Source: Geodermatophilus sabuli (GTDB lineage: Bacteria; Actinomycetota; Actinomycetes; Mycobacteriales; Geodermatophilaceae). Taken from it: DNA of 64,000 nucleotides. Numbering within the stretch: position 1 is the first letter of the stretch; every line of letters starts with the position of its first letter. The notes below the pieces were generated by a model, which did not search any database, was not told the origin of the DNA, and worked only from the letters and a program-made list of their open reading frames with translations. The stretch spans positions 124,001 through 188,000 of the forward strand of contig NZ_JAAGWF010000008.1 of the NCBI RefSeq assembly GCF_010686765.1, given 5' to 3'. Both the position numbers and the translations under genes were made by a program. Positions 8,318 through 15,407 of this stretch are shown in pieces.

Positions 8318-8390
8318 TGCCCCCGGCAGGATTCGAACCTGCGACACACGGTTTAGGAAACCGATGCTCTATCCCCTGAGCTACGGGGGC
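8318..8390 (-). tRNA. tRNA-Arg (anticodon CCT, reads AGG)
   Basis: A 73-nt cloverleaf on the minus strand. The 7-bp acceptor GCCCCCG pairs with CGGGGGC and is followed by discriminator A. The anticodon loop is TTCCTAA inside a TCGGT/ACCGT stem, giving CCT. The T-arm is GCAGGTTCGAATCCTGC. No CCA is encoded. It decodes a codon that is very rare in such a GC-rich genome. Confidence 0.97.
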
Positions 8391-8473
8391 TCGTCGGCGG
8401 ATCGCCGACCGGGGCGTACCGGAGGAGATTACCGGGCGGTGGCGTCCGGCCCGCCGAAGTGCCCCGAGCTGAC

Positions 8474-8479
8474 TACCGT
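8474..8479 (+). promoter_or_regulatory. -10-like TACCGT, probable leaderless promoter
   Basis: TACCGT ends 6 nt before the ATG at 8486, the recurring leaderless spacing in this window. No -35 recognised. Confidence 0.35.
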
Positions 8480-8485
8480 CGGGGC

Positions 8486-8857
8486 ATGGTCGTGCTGCTG
8501 GCCGAGCTCGCCGTCCTGGTGCTGCTGACCGGCCTGCTCCTGTACGCCCTCGGCGTCTGGACGGCCCGTCCGGTGACGGGCACCGGCGCCGGGTCACCGC
8601 GGTTGCCCGCCCGGCGGCGCGCCGAGCTGGCCGCGGCGGTGGCCCAGGCCCGCTGGGCTCCGGCCCACGACGAGGTGGACGGCGTCACCCGGGTGCTGCT
8701 GCGGCGTTGCTACACCGGGCTGGACGGGCTGCCGACGGTCCTCGAGGAACGGGTCTTCGACACCTTCCCGGCCGACGACCCGGCGTGGGAGGTGCGGTTC
8801 ACCGAGGCGATGTCAGGCGCTCGCTTCCGCTGCGGGTACCTCAACGCTGAGGAGTGA
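8486..8857 (+). CDS. membrane-anchored hypothetical protein
   Basis: A 123-residue protein with one N-terminal transmembrane segment (VVLLAELAVLVLLTGLLLYALGV) and a soluble C-terminal region of about 95 residues (ARRRAELAAAVAQARWAPAHDEVDGVTRVLLRR...EERVFDTFPADDPAWEVRF). Not recognised as a named family. The ATG is supported by the TACCGT hexamer 6 nt upstream. Its 3' end overlaps the convergent alpha/beta-hydrolase gene by 45 bp. Probably faces the cytoplasm or periplasm from a single anchor; orientation not determinable by eye. Confidence 0.7.
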   Translation: MVVLLAELAVLVLLTGLLLYALGVWTARPVTGTGAGSPRLPARRRAELAAAVAQARWAPAHDEVDGVTRVLLRRCYTGLDGLPTVLEERVFDTFPADDPAWEVRFTEAMSGARFRCGYLNAEE

Positions 8858-9649
8858 GGGCGCGGCCGCCCGGCGTGCCGTCTTCTCGACGAGGCCGACG
8901 ATCGTGCGCGGCCGGTCGGACTGCGGGGCGTGGCCGGCCCAGAGCAGCGGCCTGAACCGCGAGCCGGGCACCATCGGCAGGTAGCGCACCGTCTGACCCG
9001 AGGAGACCCAGTCCGCCACGCCCTGCGCGAGGGTGACCGGGCAGTCGATGCGGTCCAGGCCGCGGGGGACGTCGAGCATCAGCCCCCACAGCAGGGTGCG
9101 CCAGTAGTCGCGGGAGTCGGCGAACCCCTCGCGGGCGCCCACGGCCTCCTCCTCCGAGGTGGCCCACGGCCGGGCCTTCAGCGGGCCCAGCAGTGCAGCC
9201 CGACCCACCGCCGAGCGGGACAGCGGGTCGATCAGCGGCGCCACGGTGCGCATCCCCAGGCGCGCGAGCGCCATGCCGATGCCCTGGACGGCCCGCTCCT
9301 GCGGCACGTTGAGCCCGGACGGCGCGATGGCCACCACGGAACGGGCGCGGCCGCGGACGGCCAGCTCGAGAGCGACCCGCGCGCCGAGGGAGTTGCCGAG
9401 CACGTGCACGCCCGCCACACCCTGGGCGTCCAGGGTCAGTTCGACGGCGTCGGTGATCGCCGCGATGGTGGGCCGCTCCGTGAGGGCCGACGAGCGCCCG
9501 ACGCCGGGCAGGTCCACGTCGAGCACGTCGTAGCGCTCGGCGAGGAGCTCACGGACGGCGGTGTAGTCACGCCGGGAGCTGCCGAAGCCGTGCAGCAGGA
9601 GGAGCGGCTCGCCGGAGCCGGTGCGGGTGAGGGAGAGCAGTGCGGTCAC
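8813..9649 (-). CDS. alpha/beta-fold hydrolase
   Basis: A 278-residue serine-hydrolase-fold protein. The oxyanion region is LLLLHGFGSSRRDY, the nucleophile elbow is VLGNSLGA (GxSxG), the probable acid is the Asp of AQGVADWV, and the catalytic His is in LLWAGHAPQSDRP. DLPGVGRSSA is the usual D-x-P-G-x-G-x-S loop. The substrate is unknown; esterase, C-C hydrolase or haloperoxidase-like activity are all possible. The GTG at 9649 places the first beta-strand (TALLSLTRTGSGEPLLLLHG) at the terminus. The end overlaps the convergent membrane-anchored gene by 45 bp. Confidence 0.88.
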   Translation of the reverse strand: MTALLSLTRTGSGEPLLLLHGFGSSRRDYTAVRELLAERYDVLDVDLPGVGRSSALTERPTIAAITDAVELTLDAQGVAGVHVLGNSLGARVALELAVRGRARSVVAIAPSGLNVPQERAVQGIGMALARLGMRTVAPLIDPLSRSAVGRAALLGPLKARPWATSEEEAVGAREGFADSRDYWRTLLWGLMLDVPRGLDRIDCPVTLAQGVADWVSSGQTVRYLPMVPGSRFRPLLWAGHAPQSDRPRTIVGLVEKTARRAAAPSLLSVEVPAAEASA

Positions 9650-9834
9650 CAGACGTCGGTACCCCTGGGCGGCGTGGCCGAGACCGTGAGCCCGCCCACC
9701 CCGCCACCGTCGCGCTGGAACCGTGGACGGCGGGCGTGCCTGGGACGGGGCGGCCAGGGCGGTCAGTGGTGGCGGTCGTCCGCAGCCGTGCACCGACTGG
9801 CAGCCCTGGCGGCGGGAGCGGTGGTGAGGGACGG

Positions 9835-9840
9835 CAGGAT
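9835..9840 (+). promoter_or_regulatory. -10-like CAGGAT, probable leaderless promoter
   Basis: CAGGAT ends 6 nt before the ATG at 9847. Same spacing as the other leaderless candidates here. Confidence 0.3.
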
Positions 9841-9846
9841 GGGGTC

Positions 9847-10293
9847 ATGGGACAGGTCGTGGCCACCGCCGAACGCGTCGTCCGGGCACCGGCGGACCAG
9901 GTGCGGTCCGCGCTCGCCGACTACACCGGGACCCGGCACCGGGTGCTGCCCGAGCAGTTCAGCGACTACCGCGTCGAGTCCGGCGGCCGGGGCGCGGGCA
10001 CCCGTGTGGCCTGGCGGTTCGCGGCGACCGCCAAGCGGGTGCGCGACCAACTGGTCGAGGTGTCCGACGGCGCCGACGGTGCCCTGGTGGAGACCGACAC
10101 GCGCTCTTCCATGGTGACGACCTGGTCGGTGCACCCGTCCGACGCCGGGACCAGCACCGTGCGGGTGCGCACCGCCTGGGACGGCGCCGGCGGCATCGGC
10201 GGGTTCTTCGAGCGCACCTTCGCCCCCTCGGGCCTGCGCCGGGTGTACGAGGACCTGCTGGGCCGGCTGGAGCGGGAGCTCTCCGCCTCCTGA
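9847..10293 (+). CDS. SRPBCC-family (START-like) protein
   Basis: A 148-residue helix-grip protein (polyketide cyclase/dehydrase-like). It starts MGQVVATAERVVRAPADQVRSALADY, the typical first strand and helix. It continues YRVESGGRGAGTRVAWRF and ends with the long C-terminal helix FFERTFAPSGLRRVYEDLLGRLERELS. This fold binds hydrophobic ligands; ligand unknown. The ATG at 9847 follows a CAGGAT hexamer. Next to the sirtuin gene on the same strand with a 32-bp gap. Confidence 0.85.
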   Translation: MGQVVATAERVVRAPADQVRSALADYTGTRHRVLPEQFSDYRVESGGRGAGTRVAWRFAATAKRVRDQLVEVSDGADGALVETDTRSSMVTTWSVHPSDAGTSTVRVRTAWDGAGGIGGFFERTFAPSGLRRVYEDLLGRLERELSAS

Positions 10294-10325
10294 GCCGGCG
10301 GCGCGTGCGGCGATCGCGAGGGACG

Positions 10326-11198
10326 ATGGCTCGCGTGACCGCCGTGCCCACCGCCGCCGCACCGTCCTCCGTGGCGCCCGGCCTCGACGCCCTCACGGAC
10401 CTGGTGGGGGACGGCGACGTCGTCGTCCTCTCCGGAGCCGGACTGTCCACCGACTCCGGCATCCCCGACTACCGGGGTGCGACCGGCAGCCTGCGCCGGC
10501 ACACTCCCATGACCTACCAGACCTTCCTGCGCGACCCCCGGGGGCGGCACCGGTACTGGGCGCGCAGCTTCGTCGGCTGGCGGCAGATCCGCGCGGCGCG
10601 ACCGAACGCCGGTCACCGGGCCGTGGCCGAGCTGCAGCAGGCCGGCCTGGTGACCGGGGTGGTCACGCAGAACGTCGACGGGCTGCACCAGGCTGCCGGG
10701 GCGCGCGACGTCGTCGAGCTGCACGGCGGTCTCGATCGCACGGTCTGCCTGGCCTGCGGGGACGTGGCCGACCGGGCCGGGCTCGACGAGCGGCTGCGGG
10801 TGGCCAACCCGGACTTCGGTCCGCACGCCGACGAGCTCAACCCCGACGGCGACGCCGAACTGCCCGACGAGGTCCTCGACGGGTTCGTCATGGTCGACTG
10901 CCTCGCCTGCGGCCGGGGCCCGCTCAAGCCCGACGTCGTCTTCTTCGGCGAGACCGTGCCGCGCGACCGGGTGGGCACCTGCTTCGAGCTGGTGGAGAGC
11001 GCCGGTGCGCTGCTGGTGCTGGGCTCGTCCCTGGCCGTGATGAGCGGGTACCGGTTCGTGCTGCGAGCAGAGAAGCTGGGCATCCCGGTCGCGCTGGTCA
11101 ACCTCGGGCCGACCCGGGGTGACGCGAGGGTCGACGTCCGGGTCGACGCGCCGCTGGGGTCGGTGCTGCCCGCGCTGGCGCGGCGCCTGGCCGGATGA
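10326..11198 (+). CDS. Sir2-family NAD-dependent protein deacylase
   Basis: A 290-residue sirtuin that removes acyl groups from lysines using NAD. VVLSGAGLSTDSGIPDYRG is the NAD-binding GAGxS...GIPDFR signature. TQNVDGLHQAAG and the catalytic His in VELHGGL follow. A zinc ribbon is formed by CLACG and CLACGRGPLKPDVVFFGE, and GSSLAV is the late NAD-contact motif. It lacks the Ala/Tyr/Arg arrangement obvious in desuccinylases, but class assignment by eye is uncertain. The next gene overlaps by 4 bp (ATGA), so they form an operon. Confidence 0.93.
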   Translation: MARVTAVPTAAAPSSVAPGLDALTDLVGDGDVVVLSGAGLSTDSGIPDYRGATGSLRRHTPMTYQTFLRDPRGRHRYWARSFVGWRQIRAARPNAGHRAVAELQQAGLVTGVVTQNVDGLHQAAGARDVVELHGGLDRTVCLACGDVADRAGLDERLRVANPDFGPHADELNPDGDAELPDEVLDGFVMVDCLACGRGPLKPDVVFFGETVPRDRVGTCFELVESAGALLVLGSSLAVMSGYRFVLRAEKLGIPVALVNLGPTRGDARVDVRVDAPLGSVLPALARRLAG

Positions 11199-11500
11199 GT
11201 CACGAGGTCACCCGCACCGAGGACGGACGATGGCTGGTCGTGGACGGCCGCCGGTGGCGGGCGGCCGACCCGTCCCTCCCCGACGAGGTGCGCGCGCGGC
11301 TGCTGCACCACCTCGGCGTGGCCCGATCCGGCGTCCGCACCGCCGGCCGGGCCGGGGACGACGCCGCGGTCGCCGCCGCCCGCGCCCGCGTGCAGCTCGC
11401 CAAGACCGGCCTGGGAGAGCGCGGCCCGGCCTGGTGGGACCAGGACGCCGCGGTCCGACGGGCCCGCTGGGAAGCGGCGCTCGCCGAGCTCGGTGGCTGA
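11195..11500 (+). CDS. conserved small protein (GRWLVVDGRRWRAADPS family)
   Basis: A 101-residue cytoplasmic protein beginning VTRTEDGRWLVVDGRRWRA after MSHE. Such proteins occur in many actinobacteria and are sometimes labelled 'biopolymer transporter Tol', a label that nothing in this sequence supports. No membrane segment; arginine- and tryptophan-rich with a C-terminal helical region (WWDQDAAVRRARWEAALAELG). Translationally coupled to the sirtuin gene by ATGA overlap. Function unknown. Confidence 0.75.
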   Translation: MSHEVTRTEDGRWLVVDGRRWRAADPSLPDEVRARLLHHLGVARSGVRTAGRAGDDAAVAAARARVQLAKTGLGERGPAWWDQDAAVRRARWEAALAELGG

Positions 11501-11599
11501 GGGAGGAGCCCACCGCTCCGCGAGCGCGCCACGGGCTCTGCACGGAGGCGGGTCCGTCCAGCGGTTGATCCACGACCGGCACGGGCAGGAGAGCCGGCG

Positions 11600-12508
11600 A
11601 TGCAGACCTTCCTGCCCGTCCCCGACTTCGAGGAGAGCGCCCGGCTCCTGGACTCCCCCCGCCTGGGCAAGCAGCGGGTGGAGACGCTGCAGGTCCTGCG
11701 GGCCCTGGAGCTGCCCGACTACGGCTGGGCCTCGCACCCGGTGGTCCGGATGTGGCGGGGCAGGACCCCGGCGCTGGTCGCCTACGGGCTGGCGATGGTC
11801 CGGGTCTGGCGGGCGCGCGGCTTTGCCGACAGCACGCACGCGCTCATCGCCGAGTTCGCGCCCGACGTGGTGGGTGTCGAGCAGGAGGAGCTGGCCCGCG
11901 CCGGGCTGCTGCCCTCGTGGGTGGGGGACGAGGCGCTGCACCTCTCGCACCGGTCGAACCTCCTGGCCAAGGAGCCGGACTTCTACCGGCCGCGGCTCAC
12001 TCCCGTCTTCGGCGCCGAGCCCGAGGACCTGCCCTACGTCTGGCCCGAGCCCGACGACGTCCCGCCCGCGCCGCCGGCCGAGGGGCAGCGGGTGTGGGTG
12101 GTGCGGCCCCGCGCGCACACGGAGCTGGGTGCCTGCCTCGCCGCGGGCATCGTCGGTCTCGGCACGCAGTCGGGCATCGACGTCGACGCGACCGGGCTGG
12201 AACCGGCCGAGCTGCGTGCGCTGGCGAAGGAGATCTCGGGGCGGCGGCCGGCCAAGGACCTGCGCCAGCTGTCGACCTTCCTGGACGAGGTGCGCCCCGG
12301 CGACCGGGTCGGGCTGCCCATCGAGCACGGGGCCGGCCTGCTGCTGGGCGCGGTGACCGGGGACTACGCCTTCGCGGGCCGCGAGCTGCTGCCGCACCGG
12401 CGCCGGGCCCACTTCGACCGGGTCGTGCCCCGCGCGGCCGCCCGTCCGCCGGCGACTCTGCAGGACCCCCGGGCGTTGTTCTCCGTCATCCTCGACCCCG
12501 GGGCCTGA
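11600..12508 (+). CDS. MSMEG_6728-type (pyrimidine-dimer-glycosylase-like) protein fused to a PUA-like domain
   Basis: A 302-residue protein. Residues 1-150 match the MSMEG_6728/T4 endonuclease V-like family: MQTFLPVPDFEESARLLDSPRLGKQRVETLQ, then YGWASHPVVRMWRG and LPSWVGDEALHLSHRSNLLAKEP. The MSMEG_6728 family typically ends soon after. Residues 160-302 (RVWVVRPRAHTELGACLAAGIVGLG...VRPGDRVGLP...GAVTGDYAF) resemble the EVE/PUA-like domain found at the N-terminus of Mrr-type restriction proteins, which can recognise modified bases. A role in sensing or processing modified or damaged DNA is inferred. The last 23 bp overlap the convergent kinase gene. Confidence 0.75.
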   Translation: MQTFLPVPDFEESARLLDSPRLGKQRVETLQVLRALELPDYGWASHPVVRMWRGRTPALVAYGLAMVRVWRARGFADSTHALIAEFAPDVVGVEQEELARAGLLPSWVGDEALHLSHRSNLLAKEPDFYRPRLTPVFGAEPEDLPYVWPEPDDVPPAPPAEGQRVWVVRPRAHTELGACLAAGIVGLGTQSGIDVDATGLEPAELRALAKEISGRRPAKDLRQLSTFLDEVRPGDRVGLPIEHGAGLLLGAVTGDYAFAGRELLPHRRRAHFDRVVPRAAARPPATLQDPRALFSVILDPGA

Positions 12509-13361
12509 CCGGCGCGAGCGCGGCGGCCAGGCGCTCGACCGCCGCGGGACGCAGCCGCGGGTGTCCGCTGGCCGCGACCATCGACCAGGCCGCCGCGTGC
12601 AGCCGGCGCAGCTCCCACCAGGGCGCCAGCTCCGCGTCCGAGGGCGCGCCGGGCAGGGCGTCGAGCGCGGCCCGCCCGTCCAGCCGGGAGGTCGACCGCA
12701 GGCAGGCGAGGTCCCAGGCGATGGGGCCGGGGCAGGCGTCCTCGAGGTCGGTCCACAGCCAGCCGCGCGGGGTGGCCAGCAGGTTGCCGGGGTGGGCGTC
12801 GCCGTGCAGCTGGGTGACCGCTCCGGCCAGCCGGGGACGCAACCGGTCCACCTGGGCGCCGAGGCGGTCGAGCTGGACGGGGTCGGCGCCCCACCGGACC
12901 CCGTGCCGGACGAAGTGGGCCAGGTCGTCCAGCGGGGTGTCCAGCGGGTCGCCGACAGGAGGGACGCCGGCCAGCCAGCCCTGGAGGTCGGCCAGCGCGG
13001 CGGCGACGTCCCGCGGGGTCGGCGCCTGCGGGAGCACGGTCACGTGCGTCCAGAAGGACAGCGCGGCGCCCTCGTGCTCGTGCGGGCCGGGCGGCAGGAG
13101 GTCGCTGGGTGGCACCACCGGCGCACCGGCTCCGGCCAGGGCGCCGGCGACCGCGACCTCGCGGCCGAGGTGGCGGGCCACGTCCGGCCGCAGCAGCGTG
13201 GTCAGCGTGGCCACCCGGGCGACGACCGGCGCCGGCGCCAGGTGGACGACGACGTTGATCCCGTCCTGCAGCACCCGCGCCTCCTCGGTCCGGACCCCGT
13301 GCGCGGCGGCGACCGCCCGGGCAGCGGCGACCGCGCGCGTCCGGCGGTCCCCGCCCGTCAC
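12486..13361 (-). CDS. phosphotransferase, aminoglycoside/choline-kinase-like (APH fold)
   Basis: A 291-residue small-molecule kinase-like protein. The catalytic loop is TQLHGDAHPGNLLAT (HGDxxxxN), followed by WTDLEDACPGPIAWDLACL containing the metal-binding Asp. The N-terminal lobe has VLQDGINVVVHLAPAPVVARV in place of the ATP-binding strand and lysine. The substrate is unknown; nothing ties it to antibiotic resistance. The GTG at 13361 overlaps the stop of the upstream thioesterase gene (GTGA), making it the third gene of a VOC-thioesterase-kinase operon. Confidence 0.87.
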   Translation of the reverse strand: MTGGDRRTRAVAAARAVAAAHGVRTEEARVLQDGINVVVHLAPAPVVARVATLTTLLRPDVARHLGREVAVAGALAGAGAPVVPPSDLLPPGPHEHEGAALSFWTHVTVLPQAPTPRDVAAALADLQGWLAGVPPVGDPLDTPLDDLAHFVRHGVRWGADPVQLDRLGAQVDRLRPRLAGAVTQLHGDAHPGNLLATPRGWLWTDLEDACPGPIAWDLACLRSTSRLDGRAALDALPGAPSDAELAPWWELRRLHAAAWSMVAASGHPRLRPAAVERLAAALAPVRPRGRG

Positions 13362-13777
13362 GCTCCGGGCAGCGGGACGTTCTGCAACCGGACCTGCCCC
13401 CGGGCGACCGCCTTGCCGTCGTCGGTGCGGCTGAGGGTCACCAGCCACAGCTGCAGGGTGCGGCCCTGCTGGATCGGCTCGGCGAGGACGTCGATCCGCC
13501 CCGTGCTCATCGGCCGGAGGAAGTCGGTGTTGTTGTTCACCCCCACCGCGAACTGACCTCGTTCCGCGACCGCCGCGCTCGCCCCGATGCTGGCGGCGGA
13601 CTCCACGACGGTGCAGTAGACCCCGCCGTGGACGACGCCCCAGGGGGTGTGCTGGTCCGGTCCGAGGTCGACGTGCCCGGTGACCCGGGAGCCGCTGATC
13701 TCGACGACCACGAAGCCCGACGCGGCGACGAAGCGGCTGGCCGCCGCGAGGTCGACGTCGGGCAGCGATCCGGTCAC
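13358..13777 (-). CDS. PaaI-family hotdog thioesterase
   Basis: A 139-residue hotdog-fold acyl-CoA thioesterase. The signature HTPWGVVHGGVYCTVVESAAS carries the conserved HGG and the catalytic acidic residue. GVNNNTDFLRPMSTGRIDVLAEPIQQGRTLQLWLV is the second half of the fold. The GTG at 13777 is chosen because it overlaps the VOC stop codon as GTGA; a GTG three codons upstream is also possible. Usually tetrameric; hydrolyses phenylacetyl-type or other acyl-CoAs, substrate here unknown. Confidence 0.88.
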   Translation of the reverse strand: MTGSLPDVDLAAASRFVAASGFVVVEISGSRVTGHVDLGPDQHTPWGVVHGGVYCTVVESAASIGASAAVAERGQFAVGVNNNTDFLRPMSTGRIDVLAEPIQQGRTLQLWLVTLSRTDDGKAVARGQVRLQNVPLPGA

Positions 13778-14133
13778 GCGTCCCACACCAGGCAGAACGG
13801 GTGACCCACGGGGTCGGCGTACACGCGGAAGTCCCCGCCCTCACCGGGCAGCCGGCGGGCGCCGAGGGCCAGCGCCTTGGGCTCGGCCTCCTCGACGTCG
13901 GCCACCCGGATGTCGAGGTGGAACTGCTGGGGGCGGTCGGGGTCGGGCCAGTCCGGGGGCTTCAGGTCGGGTGCCTGTTGGAAGGCCAGCCGGTACCCCT
14001 GGCCGGTGACGACGACCCACTCGTCGCCCGGCTCGCCGCGGCTGACCTCCATGCCGAGCAGCTCGGCGTAGAAGGTGGCGAGCGCGTGGGCGTCTGGGGC
14101 GTCGATGACGACGGAGTGCAGCTGGCCGATCAT
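13774..14133 (-). CDS. VOC-family protein
   Basis: A 119-residue glyoxalase-fold protein: MIGQLHSVVIDAPDAHALATFYAELLGMEVSR, a middle QFHLDIRVADVEEAEPKALALGARRL, and a C-terminal VYADPVGHPFCLVWD, the family's D-P-x-G-x-P-F-C-L ending. It is the first gene of an overlapping operon (VOC, thioesterase, kinase). A CAGGAT hexamer 6 nt upstream of the ATG suggests a leaderless transcript. Confidence 0.88.
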   Translation of the reverse strand: MIGQLHSVVIDAPDAHALATFYAELLGMEVSRGEPGDEWVVVTGQGYRLAFQQAPDLKPPDWPDPDRPQQFHLDIRVADVEEAEPKALALGARRLPGEGGDFRVYADPVGHPFCLVWDA

Positions 14134-14139
14134 GGGGTC

Positions 14140-14145
14140 ATCCTG
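14140..14145 (-). promoter_or_regulatory. -10-like CAGGAT, probable leaderless promoter of VOC operon
   Basis: Minus-strand CAGGAT ends 6 nt before the ATG at 14133. It forms a divergent pair with the plus-strand CAGGAT at 14211-14216. Confidence 0.35.
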
Positions 14146-14210
14146 CGTGCTCACCCCGCGGCCCACCAGCGAGATCCGGGCCGGTTGCCGCAGCGTTCCG
14201 GCCACCGGGG

Positions 14211-14216
14211 CAGGAT
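14211..14216 (+). promoter_or_regulatory. -10-like CAGGAT, probable leaderless promoter of YbaK-like gene
   Basis: CAGGAT ends 7 nt before the GTG at 14224 and supports that start. Confidence 0.35.
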
Positions 14217-14223
14217 CGTCCCC

Positions 14224-14925
14224 GTGGTCCCGTCTCCCGCCGGCGCTCCCCGGCTCGGCTCCCTGACCTGGATCCCGGCTGCCGACCGGCCCGAGCTGCT
14301 GGCCCCGCCGGTCGCCGAGGCGCTCGGTTCCCTGACCGGTGCGGCCTGGGTGGCCGAGATCGACGACGAGCTGGCCGACACCGCGGCGTTCACCGAGGCC
14401 TACGGGGTGCCGCTGGAGGTCTCTGCCAACTGTGTGGTGGTCGCCGCCCGCCGGGCCGGGCAGACGGTGCTCGCCGCCTGCCTCGTGCCCGCCACCACCC
14501 GGGCGGACGTCAACGGCGTGGTGCGGCGGCACCTGGGGGCGCGCAAGGCGTCCTTCGCGCCGCAGGACGTCGCCGTCGCCGAGAGCGGCATGGCCTACGG
14601 CGGCATCACCCCCCTCGGGCTGCCGGCGTCCTGGCCGGTGCTGGTCGACCCGGCGGTGGCCGCCACCGAGCTGGTGGTGGTGGGCTCCGGCATCCGCGGG
14701 AGCAAGCTGGCGGTGCCGGGCGCCGCGGTGGCGGCGCTGCCCGCCGCGCAGGTGCTGGAGGGGCTGGGCCGGCCTCCGGTCGACCCACCCGCGCCGGCCG
14801 CTGCTGCGGCCGGCGGGCGGGCACCGGACGACCGCGACGTCGGCTGGGGGGAGCGCCCGGAGGACCGCTCCGCCGACGACCGGCGCTACCTCGAGGACCG
14901 CCCGCCGCACTGGGGCAGCGACTGA
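14224..14925 (+). CDS. YbaK/ProX-type aminoacyl-tRNA deacylase domain protein
   Basis: A 233-residue protein. Its core (residues 35-180) resembles the YbaK/EbsC editing domain that removes mischarged amino acids from tRNA: EVSANCVVVAARRAGQTVLAACLVPATTRADVNGVVRRHLGARKASFAPQDVA, then GMAYGGITPLGLP and VVVGSGIRGSKLAVPG. The lysine within LGARKASF and the GGITPLG loop are the usual family landmarks. The C-terminal 45 residues are a disordered acidic tail. Editing activity is inferred. The GTG follows a CAGGAT hexamer. A repeat-family hairpin follows the stop directly. Confidence 0.8.
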   Translation: MVPSPAGAPRLGSLTWIPAADRPELLAPPVAEALGSLTGAAWVAEIDDELADTAAFTEAYGVPLEVSANCVVVAARRAGQTVLAACLVPATTRADVNGVVRRHLGARKASFAPQDVAVAESGMAYGGITPLGLPASWPVLVDPAVAATELVVVGSGIRGSKLAVPGAAVAALPAAQVLEGLGRPPVDPPAPAAAAAGGRAPDDRDVGWGERPEDRSADDRRYLEDRPPHWGSD

Positions 14926-14928
14926 AGG

Positions 14929-14976
14929 AGGACCCCCTGCCCGTCACGGGTTCGCGGCGGAGTCCTGCAGGGGGCC
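14929..14976. repeat. dispersed intergenic hairpin, copy A
   Basis: Arms GGACCCCCTGC (14930-14940) and GCAGGGGGCC (14967-14976) with a GC-rich 26-nt loop, immediately after the YbaK-like stop. It belongs to the family also seen at about 48111, 52401 and 57008. The right arm lies inside the 3' coding end of mscL. Probably a bidirectional terminator. Confidence 0.6.
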
Positions 14977-15363
14977 ACCGCCGGCGCCCTGCTGGGCGCG
15001 GAGCAGATCGCGGATCTCCGCCAGCAGCTCCACCTGCGTCGGCTCGGCGGGGCCGGCCTCCTCCCCGCGCTTGCGCCGCTCGATGATCGCCTTCATCGGC
15101 AGCACGACGGCGAAGTAGACGACCGCCGCGGTTAGCACGAAGGTGATGACCTGGCTGGTGAACGCGCCCCAGCCGAACGTCTGGCCGTTCACGGAGAAGG
15201 TGCCGCCGAGCTCGCCGCCCCCGCCGACCAGGCCGATCAGGGGGGTGAGGAAAGACTCGGCGAACGCGTTCACCAGGGCGGTGAACGCGGTGCCGATGAC
15301 CACGGCGACCGCGAGGTCGACGATGTTGCCGCGCAGCAGGAAGTCCTTGAAGCCCGTGAGCAT
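14944..15363 (-). CDS. mscL: large-conductance mechanosensitive channel
   Basis: Pentameric tension-gated channel that releases solutes on hypo-osmotic shock. The 139-residue protein starts MLTGFKDFLLRGNIVDLAVAVVIGTAFTALVNAFAESFLTPLIG, the near-invariant N-terminal helix and TM1. A periplasmic loop with GELGGTFSVNGQTFGWGAFTSQVITF precedes TM2, and the cytoplasmic helix EPTQVELLAEIRDLLRAQQ follows. The ATG at 15363 gives the family start. The last residues (GAGGGPLQDSAANP) are encoded by a dispersed hairpin element, unlike usual MscL ends. Confidence 0.95.
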   Translation of the reverse strand: MLTGFKDFLLRGNIVDLAVAVVIGTAFTALVNAFAESFLTPLIGLVGGGGELGGTFSVNGQTFGWGAFTSQVITFVLTAAVVYFAVVLPMKAIIERRKRGEEAGPAEPTQVELLAEIRDLLRAQQGAGGGPLQDSAANP

Positions 15364-15407
15364 GGCGTCATCCACGCACACGCAGTGGTCGTCCGTCCAC
15401 AGCGCGT

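Noticed and set aside
6729-8597. 622-codon minus-strand open frame
   Set aside because: Runs antisense to the repeat protein and VOC gene and across tRNA-Arg; composition is low-complexity, no family motif.
12486-13361. Aminoglycoside resistance gene
   Set aside because: The kinase fold is shared with many metabolic kinases; no specific APH subfamily signature is visible and it is in a general operon.
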